64,000 nt of DNA from Desmodesmus armatus (GCA_007449985.2 VIIQ02000088.1:248001-312000); one strand, 5' to 3'. Counted from the stretch's first letter, positions 11,973-24,199 are shown. Program-made: numbers and translations. The notes: generated by a model not told the origin, from the letters alone.

Positions 11973-14804
11973 CCGTCTGCTGCTGCAACGGCGGCTTGGC
12001 CATCTGCTGCTGGTTCGTTGGCAGCAGCATGTGGGGCGTCTGGGCCGGGTGTGTCACCCTGCCCTGCCACGTCAGCTGCTGCTGCTGCTGCTGCTGGTGC
12101 CGCCAATGCTGCTGCTGGTGACCCCGTAACTCCCTGCTGCTGCTGCTGCTGCTGCTGCTGTGTGGCGCTGTGGTGCTGGTGCTGCTGTGTGGCGCTGTGG
12201 TGCTGCTGCTGCTGCTGCTGCTGCAGTGTGCAGGGGGTTGGGGCTGGAGGTGTTGCTGGTTCTGTCCACCCTGCTGCCCTGAGTGCCTCATCCCTCGTCA
12301 TCCTGTGCAACACCATGAGGGAGGACACTGCGTAGGTGCCACACACAGATGGGAACATGGCACAACCAGTGAGCAGATCCACAGGTGTCCCGTCACATCC
12401 AGCAGCAGCAGCAGCACCAGCAGCAGCAGGAGAGGATAGTGGGGAAAGTACCACCTCACTGCCTGCTGCTGCCGCTGCTGCTGCTTCTGCTCCTGCTGGT
12501 GCATGTGTGCCTTGCTGGGCAGCAAGCCTCAGACCAGATGGGGTGACGCCAGGCGGCGGCAGCTGCAGTGCTGCCCCAGCAGCACCAGGCTGCTGCTGCT
12601 GCTGCTGCTGCTGCTGTGGTGATGCTGAAGCAGCAGCAGCAGCAGCAGCAGCAGCCCATGCTGGACCCAGCAGCAGCTGCTGCTGCCTGGTCTGCTGTTG
12701 TAGCCTGGCCGGCAGCAGGCCTCACAGGTGAGGCACCTTGACTGGGCGTGTCCCCCTGACCCGGCTCATCTTCTGCTGCTGCTGCTGCCAGATCCTCTTC
12801 CTCGTCCCCGGTTTCTGCTGCTGCTGCCGGAGCTGCTGCCAGCAGCGCTGGTGAATCTGCAATAGCCCCATTGGCTGCTGACTGCTGCCGCTGTGTGGCG
12901 GCCTGTTGCCGCTCTGGTTGCAGGGCAGCAGGCCCAGATGCGGCACCTGCTGCTGCTGCTGACTGTGCAGCGCCAAGAGCCAGCGAGTGGGGGCTTGGGG
13001 TGGGTGGTGTCCCTGGCTGTGTCCACCCCGCTGCCCTGAGTGCGGCATCCCTCGTCATCCTGTGAAGCACCATGAGGGAGGACACTGCGTACGTGCCGCA
13101 GACAGACGGGAACATGGCACAACCCCGGGTCCACCCAAGGCCTGTGCCAGCAGCAGCAGCACCGGCAGCGGTAGCGGCTGTGCTGTCACCAGGTGTGACC
13201 GCTACTGCGCTGGCTGCGTGCTGCTGCTGTTTACTGCTGCTGCCACAGCCAGCAGCAGCAGCAGCATCAGGAGATGCGCTGTTGCTGCCCCTGCTGCTGC
13301 CACCCCCACCAGATGCTTGCTCTGCTGGCGAGCCTGACTGCTGCTGCTGCTGCTGCTGCTGTTGGGCCCCTTTGTGCTTCTTGTACGGCTGCTGCTGCTG
13401 CTGCTGCTGGGTGGCCCTGGCCCGTTTCTTGCAGCTGCTGCTGCTGCTACCGCCGACTTGCTGAACCACTGAAGCAGCAGCAGCAGCAGCGGCAGCAGCA
13501 GCTTTGCGCAGTTTCCGCTTCAGTTTGCGCCTCCTTTTGGCCCTTTGTTCGCGCGCATCCTCCTCAGGAGAGGGGGCCAGCAGCTCCTGAGTGGACGGCA
13601 CGGCACCACCCTGCTGACCCTCACCCTCAACCTCCTCACCCTCATCCTCATCCTGCTGCCGCTGCTGCTGCAGCTCCTCCTCGATGATCCAGTAATCATT
13701 CCCGTACGAGACGAAGACCTCCGTCCCCTCAGGCAGGTTCCTCGTTGCCTTGAGGTAAACCTCCTTGCAAATCCCCCCTGAGCCCTTGGTGTACCTGGTC
13801 AGGGGGTGAGAGGTGACCGGGGGGGGGGGTGACGATGGTTGTTACACCACGTGTGTGTGATAGGGACAAGGCGATGTTGCAGGGGACGATGGGGTGGGTC
13901 GCTGTCATCCATTTGTGTGCTTAGATGCAGCCCATGGCATGTGCTGCTACCGCGGCGGGGGTTGGGGGGGGGAGTGATTCCTCACCTGTACTCTCCGACG
14001 CTGTGCGCTTACAGCACTCATTAGTGGGAGGAACAACCCAGCTGCAGCAGCACCAGCACCAGCACCAGCACTCTCACCTCACCTCCCCGTAACCACACCC
14101 CAGCAGGTGGAAAGGGGTGCAGGTGGGGCATGCTTGAGCGACCACTACAGCCAACTGTTTCTGCGTGCTTAAATTGAGTAAGCAGGCACGTAACCAACTC
14201 AGTGCAGGGAGGGGTCGCCCCCCCCCCCCTGCCCTGCCAGTAATTGGTGCCCCACCCCCCCTCCCCCCGCTTGGTACAGCAGCCACAGGACCTGCACCGC
14301 ATGTCCACTCACCTGTCCTGCCATTTTGCGTTGTTGCCTTCAGCGCTTCGTGCATCGTTGGCAAAGGATGCCCCACCCTCCCCATCCTCCGGCTCTTTGA
14401 TACCGTTGATGGCGGTGTGATTGAATACAAGGCTCCGTATGTGGCTGCCCTTGTCAGCCTTGCGCAGCACGCGAGCCTGCCGGTAACTAATCTCCCTTCC
14501 GTGGTATTTGGTAATGAGTTCACCACGCTTGAAGGGCCTACAGGTCCACAACCCCAGCCCAGCATCTGTGTTGAGAAAGTCAACAACACAGCAAATAGAG
14601 AGGCTGTGAGGGGCACAGGGGTGAGAGCTGCATGCAAGACGGGTATACGCAGACATCTGATGCGTTACTGCTGGCCACATTGGGTGTACGTGGCATGCAG
14701 CTGTAGCAACAGTTCGATCTGTGCACCATCAGTTTCAAAAGCTGACCTGGAATGCTCGAGGCGCGAGTCTCCACACCATGTCCAATGGTTGCAGGTTTAC
14801 GCAT
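9178..14804 (-). CDS. SET-domain protein (putative lysine methyltransferase) with low-complexity tail
   Basis: Exon 1 is 14804-14747 (ATG, then GVETRASSIP) and exon 2 is 14565-14313. They join in phase to give SSIPDAGLGLW, the typical start of a SET domain, then RPFKRGELITKYHGREIS and SFANDARSAEGNNAKW, in the position of the SET (R)FxND motif. Exon 3 starts at 13794 in phase and completes the domain with ATRNLPEGTEVFVSYGNDYW. SET domains transfer methyl groups from S-adenosylmethionine to lysine; no post-SET cysteines are seen. The tail (13.6 to 9.2 kb) is poly-Ala/Gln with two copies of a conserved box (GCAMFPSVCGTYAVSSLMVL...), a basic patch GRKRKRQQ and an acidic motif DLIIPDSQGEDEED. The frame changes between 12.73 and 12.64 kb (short intron or indel). 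Further exons are about 10525 (end), 10189-10147 and 9860-9178 (TAG). The start is the only ATG compatible with the SET reading. Substrate and role are unknown; a nuclear role is inferred. Confidence 0.75.
10340..10412 (-). pseudogene. Degenerate copy of a tail exon in the SET-domain gene
   Basis: On the minus strand this resembles the exon end at 10525-10590 (LDLRVEAEQQAARQQRDQ): it reads LDLGVEAQ, then TAG, and a TAA follows shortly after, before the same GTGAGTGG donor. Both are separated by G/C homopolymer tracts. It looks like a tandem exon duplicate that decayed and now lies in an intron. Confidence 0.55.
12270..12400 (-). repeat. Duplicated coding box, copy 2
   Basis: About 120 bases closely matching 13000-13135. 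Both copies read GCAMFPSVCGTYAVSSLMVL, then HRMTRDEALRAAGWTEP here (DAALRAAGWTQP in copy 1). Differences are few and keep the frame, so the box is probably under protein-level constraint. A downstream GQGDTP also follows each copy, so the duplicated unit may be about 700 bases. Confidence 0.8.
13000..13135 (-). repeat. Duplicated coding box, copy 1
   Basis: Partner of 12270-12400 inside the tail of the SET-domain gene; see that entry for the comparison. Confidence 0.8.
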
Positions 14805-16226
14805 TTTTGACGCGGCACTGAGGTCCGCAGCGACACATCAAAGAACAAACTGCAAGACAAACGACAGGACACGACACAGCCGACGCCGGTTGTTGCTTCT
14901 TGAAGGTGAGATCAAAGCAAGAACCAAAAGCAGATCAAAGTGGACGTAGTGCAGTTGACATTGCAGTTGACGGTGACTTGATTTAAACACTTGTACAGCT
15001 GCTGACAACACAGCCTTCTTGACAACGTGGGAGAGTTGCAAACGCTGCCACTTACATTTGTAATTATTTGAAAACTTACGCCTATGGAATCAGCTCTTGC
15101 TGGTCGCCCCCTGTAACTGAGGCTGTAGCAGTGCTACTGTAGCACAGTTACACAGGTGATGCCAAAGCAGCCATATATCACAAGCTGCTGCGACCGTTTT
15201 ATGTTCTCTTGGTTCCCGCTGGTTCCTTGTGGCTTGTGCTGCATCCACCCCCAAGAAAGCCTTTGATCAACCAGTGATTACCAACAACGCTGCACTTTGG
15301 ACCCATCCCGACCTGTCTCTGCATCTCAATGGCTGTATGTGATACTCAAAGACACGAGAGGCCATACACCACATCCCAGGATGCTTGCCGGTGGCAGGAA
15401 ATGGTCATGCCGCTGTGTTTGTCGGCACCCCTGCTCTCTCATGAGCTGATCAGCTGCACACGGCCAACAATTGCTGCTGGCAAGCCCTGCAGTAAGACAG
15501 CAAAGACAAACCAGAGCTGCTTGTTGAGACAGCAGCTGCTGCAGCACCATGTTGGGTGTGAGGCAGTCGCAACTTGCAAAGTTGCAGGTTGGTGTAGGGG
15601 CAGCAGTGGCAGCAGCTGTGGCAGCAATGCTGCAGCTAGGGCTGCAGCAGGCGGCATGTCTGTTGGTGGAGTTCGTGCATGCTCGCACCATCACTGGTAG
15701 CTCCATAGCAACTGTTATCAAGGGCCAGGTAGCGTCAAGGGTTGTTGCCGACAAGCAAGCATCAGTGCTGCCAGATACCAGTGTCAATTTACACAGCAAC
15801 CATTGCCATAGGTGCCCTTGAGCATCAGGGGCTTGACATCGACAGCAGTTGCATTCTGAAGTGTGGCCGTAGCACTTACTGTCAGGCTGTAGCTTCCCTT
15901 CCGGTCCAGCTTTCAGCCGGTTCAAACGGTGTTAAAGTGCGGTGTTGAAGTGCACGGCCGCATCCAAAGAGTGCGTTTTTGGAAGAAGGAAAGTCGCTCT
16001 TGCTCAGGAGCCCATTGCTGTACTTTCCTGGGACCTGCAGTGGAATCTCTCGGACAAACCCTATCGCAGCCTGTTGCATACCACAGCTCTTGAGCGTGTC
16101 ACAGCAACACATCTCCGTTTGGCCTTGAAGGTCAATCGCCTTGGCGCCTGCTGCGCGCGCACCAAACAAACCTAGCTAGATCACCTGCGCTTGCTGTTGC
16201 GGTGGAAGCTGCACTCCAGCGCGAAC
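14805..16226. other. Divergent intergenic region between SET gene and unknown gene
   Basis: Head-to-head spacing of about 1.4 kb, so it should hold both promoters. A weak + open frame starts at an ATG near 15549 (MLGVRQSQLAKLQVG..., Ala/Val/Leu-rich), but a minus-strand frame covers the same bases and neither has splice or motif support. No TATA box or other element could be fixed. Confidence 0.35.
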
Positions 16227-16465
16227 ATGGTGCACATATCCAAGGTATGTGACGCATAAATAATATATAGCACCTTCACTCGTCGTTTGAGTTCCGGAAC
16301 GTGCCGAAAACAGCACCGGGACTGCAGCACCAACTTTGGATCAAATCAAGGACGTGTGCTGCTTTGCCTGCAGGTGGTTGCGGAGATGCGCTTCCGTGGG
16401 GTGGAGCCTCAAAATTACTACCTAGAACAAAGAACATCAGACCTTCTGTGGTAAGTCACCCTCAG

Positions 16466-16500
<35 letters not shown>

Positions 16501-19005
16501 AAACCCCCACCCAACCAGGTGCCCCTCTTCGTGACTCGTTCACCGCCCAGCCGGTTGCCGCAGCATATGTTACTTGAAGCTGTGTCACGACACCCCAATG
16601 CGCACGTAGAAGCAGTGCCACCTGCCCCCCCCCCCCCAACACCACCGCCACCCTCACCCCATTCCAACCCCTCAAAGTATGGGCCAGCTCATTGAAGAGA
16701 AGCTGCCAGCATAGACTCTACTATCAGGCTGTTTGACAAATCCCACCGCCACCTCCTTCCACCTGCTTGCCTGTCTGACTGCCTCTGCTGCACGTGTGTC
16801 TGCTGCCACACCAGGTTGACCCTGAATGGCAAGGAGTACCCCCCCCTGAGTGGAGCTGATGTGGTGCGCACATGCGCTGCAGCTGCAGGGCAGCACATCA
16901 CCACAGCAGACTGCAACGGCCGCACCCAGCGGTTCAACTACGACGCCCCTAAGCCTCTCATCAGTGAGGTTGAGTGTGAGATCCGTGGGACGCCAACCTG
17001 CCAGACCTACTCTGCAGGGGATGGGGGGGCTGCACCTGCACACACACCTGCACGGGGGCCCAGGGGACCTGCAGCAGCAACAGCAGCAGGTGGGGTTGGT
17101 GTTCTGGAGCCGGCCACCCCTCCAGCAGCACTCGGTGGCGGCATCTCTGCTGCGGCAGGGGCTGGCAGCGGCCACGTTTGTGGTGGAGGGGCCCGCCAGC
17201 GCGCTGCTGCTGCTGCTGGTCGTGCCGCTGTCGTCCCCCTTGACTTTGGTGGGCTTCAGGTTGACCCCGAGCTGATGTACCTCCTGCAGACTCAGGTGGG
17301 CGTGGAGCAAGGGGGCAATGGGAGGGGGGAGAGGGGGGGGAGGGGAGGGAGGGGAGGGAGGGGGGAGGGAGGTTGACAATGCAGGCACAGCACTTCACCA
17401 CGCAGCCAACCACTCACGCAATGTTTGAGGCCTGCCCCTAGGGCCAGGCGTTGGCCCATGGCCCACTCCCCCAGACACCATGCAAAGTACGAGTGCCTGC
17501 GTGTCTTGCCTGCAGCTGGTGACATGTGCCTGAATGGATGCACTGCATGAATGCATGAATGTTACTTCACTTGCAGGTGCTTGAATGTTACTTTACATGC
17601 ATTCTCTGTGTCAACACTACGAGAAGCCTCCTTTTTGCCATTCCTGTGAGGCTTGAGCTAGTTCTGTACCTCAGGGACAGTATCTTGAGTGTGCTGCGAC
17701 TTATGCCTTCAGCCTTGTGCATCATACATGTGTCTTATGTAACTGACTTCCTCCCTGTTTCTGTCTTTGGCTGCACCTGCTGCTGCTGCTGCTGCTGTTG
17801 TGTTCAGCATGGTGGTGGCCTTGTAAACCTGATGGGTGTTGAGCTGGAGGCATGGGAGTCAGCCAAGCGCACCCTGGCAGCAGCACGACAGCAGCAGGAG
17901 GCCAGCCTGGCAGTGCAGCGCGACAGCCTGCAGCAGATGGTGAGTACTGGAGGGGCACACAGCATCAGCAGCAGCATGCAATGCACATACAGCCATTGAT
18001 GCACACCAGACCAATTTTGAGCCAGTCGGCTGTCACACAGCAGTCCTCCTACTTGACTAACAGGCACTTGGTGCCAGCAGCAGCGTCCTACAACACCCCG
18101 GTGGGCCCAGTTGATGCACGTTACTCACCCACCACCGCTGCTGCTGTTTCCGCCGCTGCCTGCATTGCTGTTGATCGCACTGGCTACATGTGCCCCTTCG
18201 TCAACGCTGATGGCCACAGCTGCACCAAGGTGAGACCAGCTGCAACACTGCTGGCACAACCATGGGCTTGCTCCTGCCAGGAAGGGAACAAACCAACAGC
18301 GTATGCTGCTTGGACAGCATCCCAGCAGCACTTGCCGCACCCTTGCGCACAGTGTGTGTCAGCACAACCTGCCAGCCAGCCCATCAGCATGAACGTCCGT
18401 GCAGTCCTGGCCCCTGCCGCTCAGGCCCTGCATGCAGCACCGCGTTGCTATACAGCCAATAAAGTGGTCACTGTAATTGGTCGCTGAAATTGGTCACTGA
18501 GAGTGGTCACCCCATGTTTGCTCAACTATCCTTCAAACAGCTGCAAGGGCACAACCTGTGTCGAAGACAACTCTGTCTCCCTTCTACCCCACACCCCCAA
18601 AAACGTGCACGCACGCACACGCGCACACAGACACTCACCTTCAGTGACCCATCTTGCTTGCTTGCTGTCCCTCCCCACTGTCTCTTTGCAGGTGCCGCCC
18701 CCGCTGCGCAGGCCCACGTGTCCGCCCTGATGGCCGCCCTGGAGACAGAGGCTGCCTCACAGCTGGCCGCACTGACAGCAGCCGAGGGCCGCGCAGCCGA
18801 CAGGGTGCGGCTGGTGCAGCAGGCCATCGACGCAGACCCCACCGCCCGCCTGCTGCTGTTTGCTGGTGTCAGCAGGCGCCCCGCTGTGCTGCGCTATGCT
18901 GTGGTGGCGCTGGGGGCAATGCTGCTGGGGGTGCTGCTGCACGCTGTGTCCCCCCAGTGCCTGGAGGGGGTGAGGGCACTGATGGCTCGACTCACCCGAC
19001 AGTGA
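16227..19005 (+). CDS. Unknown multi-exon protein with C-terminal membrane segment
   Basis: Exon 1 (16227-16244) codes MVHISK. Exon 2 (16374-16450, VVAEMRFRGVEPQNYYLEQ...) and exon 3 (16815-17295) join in perfect phase to give RTSDLLWLTLNGKEYPPLSG. Exon 3 carries several cysteines, an Ala/Gly-rich middle and ends DPELMYLLQTQ. Exon 4 (17808-17939) continues in phase as a helical segment (GVELEAWESAKRTLAAARQQ). A cysteine-containing exon (about 18064-18229, GYMCPFVNADGHSC) has an unresolved phase: its best frame does not join either neighbour. The last exon (18692-19005) is a helical region, then a hydrophobic segment AVVALGAMLLGVLLHAV about 15-30 residues from the stop, so the protein may be tail-anchored or type I. 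I do not recognise the family. The gene is well supported; the function is open. Confidence 0.6.
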
Positions 19006-20886
19006 GTGACAAGAGTGACAAGGGTGACTGGTGGGGCAGATGATTCCAGGACCGGTTTTTTTTGGGTGGGTGCCAGGGGGGGCAGGACCAGTGTTTACTA
19101 GTCTGGTTGCCAGCTAGTAGCCAGTGCCAGGTTCAGTTGAGTTTGATTCATCTATGCTGCTGCGAGTATGACGCCGGTACCAGTTGTGCGTAAGCACCTG
19201 TTCTGTGTATGTTGCTGTTGAGGCGCACTTGAGGAAGAGTTCATGCCTGGCTCGTGTGGGCGATCCCAACGTTGTGTGCAACAGATGATTTGATTTGCAG
19301 AGCAGGATGGTTTGATTGTTTGTGTGGTATCTTTGTACTGCTGGCTCTGTGTAGTTGAGTGGTGGCTAGTGATCAGCTGCTACTTGATCAGTTGATTACA
19401 TTGCATCCTCCTGTGTACATATGTCCCTGCTCTGTCCTGCGGCCGCGCAGTGGTGTGCATGCCGTCGCGCACACCATGTCTGATTGCTGTCTGCCAGGAC
19501 GACGCTTGCACGAGCACCACGCACAATTTCACCGTTGTGAAGCAGCCACCACGCATGCTAGTGTGTTTGTGTTTGTGGGTGATTGTATGTTTGGACAGCC
19601 AGTGCAACCCGGTTGAGGCTGGAATTCACCCTATTTGTACCAGGGCACCGGCAGGCTGTCAGACACTGTCTTTTGCTACCGCAGGCGGGCAGAGTTTGAC
19701 ATACCAGTTGTATATACAGTTGTAGTCATCTGCAGGCTACTATCACATCACCGCAGCGGGTGCTGTTTGCATCCGCACAATGTGTACAGTCAGATACCTT
19801 GATGCAGCAGCAAGTTGTGAGTGCTGTCACAGTGCTTGTTGTTGGCTGCTATTGATGAAACAAGGCATAGAGTCAGTGCTCTCCAGCTGCTTTGGTGTTT
19901 GTTGTTTCAAGTTGACTGCATCATGCGGTGGGCCAGCAGCGCTGCACACCCACCGACAGGCTCTTGTTTCACACGCTGGCAGCGTGCGTCTGTTTGTGAG
20001 GAAGTTGTGAAGCCGAGGTGTTGCTGCCTGGCCTATGTGTTGGTCCTGGGGTCATCTGTAGACTAGCACTGTACGGCATACAACACCCAGTGCAGTCCAG
20101 AAGTGGCGATAGTGTACCTTGAGCTCTGCATTGCCTTTGGGCCAGTGCGTACAGTTGTCTTGGTTGAGGGTCTCCTGTGTCCTGACGCCCTGCCCGCCCG
20201 CCCGCCCGCCTGCCTGCCTGCCTGCTGGCAGGTGCGTCAAGTGGCTGGCGGGCGTGCTACTGGCAGGCTGGCGGCTGGGGCGGACAGTTGTGGTTCTATT
20301 GGCTACACTGTTACTTGGGTGGGTGATGATGCATCAGCATGTGATATGCTGGCTCTTGATACGCTTGGTACAATGGTGTGGGCTTGTGCATGCGCAGCTT
20401 GTATCAATGCATGCCGCTCTGAGAGCTTTTCCCTTAGGCATGTTGTGAAGCAGGTTTTGGCTTTGTCCTTATGAGAACACCCGCGACATACGCTGTGGCA
20501 GTACAGGTGTGTTGCTGGCCTGAATGTGAATCAAGATGGGGATGCTGAGGTATGCATCACGCATGTGCAGCGCAGCAGATTGGGTGCAGGAGCTGCCTGT
20601 AGCATGTTTGCCCAATTGTCGGTTGTCTGCTGTCTCGGCTGCCTGGTTTCACAGGCTGCTGTCAGGCACTGCCAGGCTGCTGCTGGGCTGCTTCTCCTTG
20701 TCGTGGTGGGGGTGCAGATGTACTGCCCAGCTGCTACATCGCTGGTGGGTGCCTACTTTGAAGCTATCGTATGCAATGTGCCGCACAACTCCCTGTGGCC
20801 AGATGGGCATATGAGCAGTAGCCAGCAGCCCCACTGTTAGGCTGAAGCCTCAGATTAGGAACGCTAACGCAGCTTGCAATAGGTAC
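19006..20886. other. Intergenic, no gene seen
   Basis: Between two + strand genes. It holds a (GCCC)n/(GCCT)n microsatellite near 20190-20225. Open frames are short and not spliceable into anything recognisable. The 3' UTR of the preceding gene and the promoter of the next should lie here. Confidence 0.35.
20189..20226. repeat. GCCC / GCCT microsatellite
   Basis: Tandem CCCG units pass into CTGC units; a simple sequence repeat in noncoding DNA. Confidence 0.8.
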
Positions 20887-20890
20887 ATGA

Positions 20891-22695
20891 TTGACCACTG
20901 CACTGACCATTGCAGCAGATATGTACAGCTCAAGCCCATACAGCTCAAGCCCACATGCAATGCAAACGGGTACAGCCAGCCTGAGTGCCCAAATAATGCC
21001 CACTACTACCATGCAGGGCGCAGAGGGCCTGCACGTGTTCAGCCAGATGTCACCAACAGGACTGCCAGTCACCCCCACACGCACAGCCACACTCCTCACA
21101 GCCACTCCAGCCAGCAGTGTGCCTGCCAGCAGCAGCTAATGCTGCAGCAATCTACACAGCAACAACATCCATGCACTCTACTGTCACAGCCCTACGGTCG
21201 TACTACCACCACCAGCAGCAGCAGCAGCAGCAGCCCCCAGCAGGGAGTGCAGCTGTATCAGGTGCAGGGCAGTCTCAAGTGCCGCCGTCACGTCCGTCTG
21301 TGTGTGACCTGTGTGCGCTGGTGGTGGGGGTGAGCCGACTGGTTCAGATGGAATATGGGGCGCTGCACGGCCAGGGGGAGTGCCACCTCAGGGACCAGGT
21401 GAGGGACACACTCACTGTATTTGTGTGTGTGGGGGGGGGGGGGGCAAGCAGCAGTTTGATACTCAGACCATCTAAGTTACCACATCACTTTGGGCACATC
21501 AGAGGCCCCCAAATATGTGCCCCATAGGACAACACTGGTTCAACTAAGATGTCGAACATCCTTAGACGCATGTCGCCCTGTGAGATGTGATGCAGTCTGA
21601 GCAAGTGCAGCAGCCCCAGCATGGCCTTGCGCCCCTTCACTGCCAGCTCGTGGCTGGCAGTGTTGAATCCTTGTGTCGCGTGAAGCTGCACCCCCAGATA
21701 CGTACATGTCTCCACGTACCGTAACGGCTGCCCCCTGTACATCAACACGTCCGTAGGGCACGGAACACGCGGCCGGCGGAACACCATAACATGTGTTTTC
21801 ACTGATCTTGGCGGCAGGCCTTGAGAAGTTTCATAGTCTGGGATGACGTTGAGGCAAAACTACAGGACCCTCGTAGCCCCTCCTCAACCCCAGTATACTG
21901 ATACGTATCATGTCACTGCCACGTCAACCTTTACCAGGCCTGGCACGAATGTTGTGTATGTGTGGGGCACCTCTTGAGTCCCCACCACTCCTACTGCTGC
22001 CGTATCTGTGTCCAGGTGCTGAGGGTGCTGTGCGGCCTGTTGGCAGTTGAGGCTGGTGAAGTGATCAAGAGTGAGGCGCCAATGGGTGGGGGCCGCAGCG
22101 ACCTGCTTATCAGCGACCGTCAGGGTGTCAGCCTGCTGGTTGTTGAGTACAAGCAGCGACACAGCGGGGCCATGAGCGCTCACCAACACCAGGATGCAGG
22201 TGAGACGGGGGCTCCAGCAACAGCCTACAATAGTTGCTGGTGGCTTCAGAGTCGACATGAAGTCTCAATTGGCACGACATCACACTGACAAGCTATCTAT
22301 GCACTCTGCAGTACGGGCTTGATGATCAGCCTTGCAAGACATCGAGGTGGCTGCCGAGCTGTTTTGTGCAACGGACGATTACCAAGGCCGTGTCGTTTGT
22401 TGATGCGGGCTACCTGCTGTGCCGTGCAGTACAACTGAAGAAATACCTGTCGGACCGTCGACAGGGCTGCGCTGAGGGTTTGCTCGTCACCTTCGACAAA
22501 ACCCTGCCGAACGGGCTGTCAGCGACGCGGCTGACGCGCGTGACGGACCGGGAGGCCAGCACGCAGCTGTACCGCAACCGCAATGCGCCTGGCTTCATGA
22601 GTCAACCGCTGCATCGGTTGGAGTCAGATCCACTTGCTGTTGGCGTGATGATGGGGCTGTGCCAAGGTTTCGGCGTCGAGGTCGTGCAGCCGTGA
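20891..22695 (+). CDS. Protein with PD-(D/E)XK nuclease-like signature
   Basis: The N-terminal part is Thr/Ser/Ala- and Gln-rich, and a frame change lies near 21130. The exon then codes SVCDLCALVVGVSRLVQMEY and GALHGQGECHLRDQ, and ends at 21398 (CAG/GTGAGG). The next exon (22016-22199) joins in phase: VLRVLCGLLAVEAGEVIKSE, then GGGRSDLLISDRQGVSLLVV followed by EYKQ and later HQHQDA. The order of upstream Glu, then D-x(n)-ExK, then Gln matches the active-site layout of PD-(D/E)XK phosphodiesterases. A third exon in the right phase would start near 22330 (LQDIEVAAELFCATDDYQG) and hits TGA; an overlapping frame continues to 22695 (FVDAGYLLCRAVQLKKYLSD...GVEVVQP). So either an indel or a different acceptor is involved. 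The start is uncertain. The fold assignment is by motif only. Confidence 0.5.
21480..21810 (-). mobile_element. Non-LTR retrotransposon (LINE) reverse transcriptase fragment
   Basis: Reads YRGQPLRYVETCTYLGVQLH, then ATQGFNTASHELAVKGRKAM and FDILVEPVLSYGAHIWGP on the minus strand, which is the thumb/post-palm region of LINE reverse transcriptases (YLGV motif, then SYGAxIWG). Only this C-terminal RT part is present. It lies inside the intron 21399-22015 of the + strand nuclease-like gene, in antisense orientation. It shares clear similarity with the relic at 36.7-37.2 kb. Confidence 0.75.
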
Positions 22696-23029
22696 GAGTG
22701 CTGTCAGGGTTGATGTTGAGCTGGGGGTTCTGTACAGTAGTAATCTGTCTCCTATTGTTGTAGGGCCTGAGCGTAATCAGTCTCAAGGGGTGATTAGAAT
22801 GTCACAGTTGGCTTGTGTGTTGGCACAGCTGGAGGCCTGATGACATGTTGTAGTGCAGGAGAGATCATGAGTGCAGAAAGGGCGCACAAAAGCATATTGA
22901 CTGCCTGCTTTTCTGCTGGCCTGCATGGTGCCAGATTCGGTGTTCCCAAATTCAAAGGGTCTTGCTGAGCCAGTTGAACATGCCAACAAATACCATCCTG
23001 TCTTCCATTATCATGGAAAGGAATGGGTG

Positions 23030-23384
23030 CAGAATACAGCCGGAAAAGGCATGGAGCCCGCTATTGGGTGTGCTACCCTAGGGATTCAAGGTTCTCTCAG
23101 GTCGGGACTGAGGGGACTCTCCCAGCGGGTCAAGGGTGATACCTTACAGCATCCAATCTCCCATGTCGAACAACATCTCCAGCCTGAATTTCGGTGGGTT
23201 TACACGGCCCCCAGGTGTGCCCCTGGGGAGTGAGATGTGGCCACGAGTGCCGTTGCCCTAGACCCCCAGGAGTGTTGGTGTGAAGAGCCGTCCTCAACGG
23301 ACGCGAGGCCAATGGGAAGAAGTCCTATGGCGTTAAGAGACCAAGGGGGTGTCTCTGTATCTTTATCTTTATCTTTATGTTGCA
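23030..23384 (+). mobile_element. Possible non-LTR element 3' end with TTTATC tail
   Basis: An open frame ending near 23233 is followed by about 150 bases and then three tandem CTTTAT units ending ATGTTGC. Simple repeats at the 3' end are typical of some LINEs and SINEs. No RT motif is visible here, so this is a weak structural call. Confidence 0.3.
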
Positions 23385-24131
23385 ATAATCACAGCCCTCA
23401 GTGACTTGCATGTGACACAAGCAAATTAGCCATCAGCAACACCACATTTGACACCAGACCTGACAGACCTGTACCCAGAGCAAATCCCAGCATAATACTG
23501 TTCCAAACCCTTACACAGGATTGACCACTACACCAAAGGGATCACAGATAGGGACTGATGCACGATTATGCACTCAAACCTTCAGCACTAACCCAGCCGG
23601 CAATCAAAAACACCGCAGCTTTCATACAACGGCTGCATTCACAACACCCATAGATGCAGTGGCAGCCCTGTTGGAAGGCCAACAAGCCGCTTTCACAGCT
23701 GCACCCGTCAATCACGCTCTGCTCCCAATCTGCTACCGAGAAGCAGCAGCAGCAGCAGCAGCAGGGATGTGTTACTTCCAGCCCCTGTTGGCTTCATCAG
23801 GTGCCACGTAGGGCCCCGCCCCAAAGGGCCTGTTGCATGCTGCTGCTGTTGATTCTGCGCGCCTCTTGAGGCGCCAGTGGCCGGGAAATGCCTGGTCAGG
23901 GCTGGGGGGGCGGCGGGGGGCCTCAGCCCACTCAAAGCTGCAGCAGACAGGGGGGCAACAAGGAAAGGACACATGCACTCAGCGACACAACCGCAAGAGT
24001 TCCACGGCAGCAGATCAGCTGCAATAGGTGGCTGCTGTGCTGCTGGCTTTCAAGTCATGCAGACCCAGGCTGGGCTACACACATTGGACAGGTGTAGTGG
24101 TTTGAGTTGTGCTGTCGTGTGCTTTGTAGCA

Positions 24132-24146
24132 CAACCCTAAACCCTA
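24132..24146. repeat. Short interstitial telomere-like motif
   Basis: Contains CCCTAAACCCTA, about one and a half units of the plant/algal-type repeat. Confidence 0.5.
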
Positions 24147-24199
24147 CAGCAGCAGCAGTGTGTGCATGTAGGCTGCGCCTGCATTGCCACATTGTCCGG

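Noticed and set aside
15326..15925. 199-residue minus-strand frame rich in Cys/Thr/Ala
   Set aside because: No motif or splice support, and a + frame of equal quality overlaps; composition is explained by CAG/GCA repeats.
16850..17275. Alternative + frame in exon 3 of the 16.2-19.0 kb gene (VFWSRPPLQQ..., Leu-rich)
   Set aside because: It has better third-position GC but ends in a stop and does not join the flanking exons, whereas the chosen frame joins both neighbours in phase.
23030..23110. tRNA-derived SINE B box (GATTCAAGG) near 23.09 kb
   Set aside because: A single degenerate 9-base match without an A box at the right distance.
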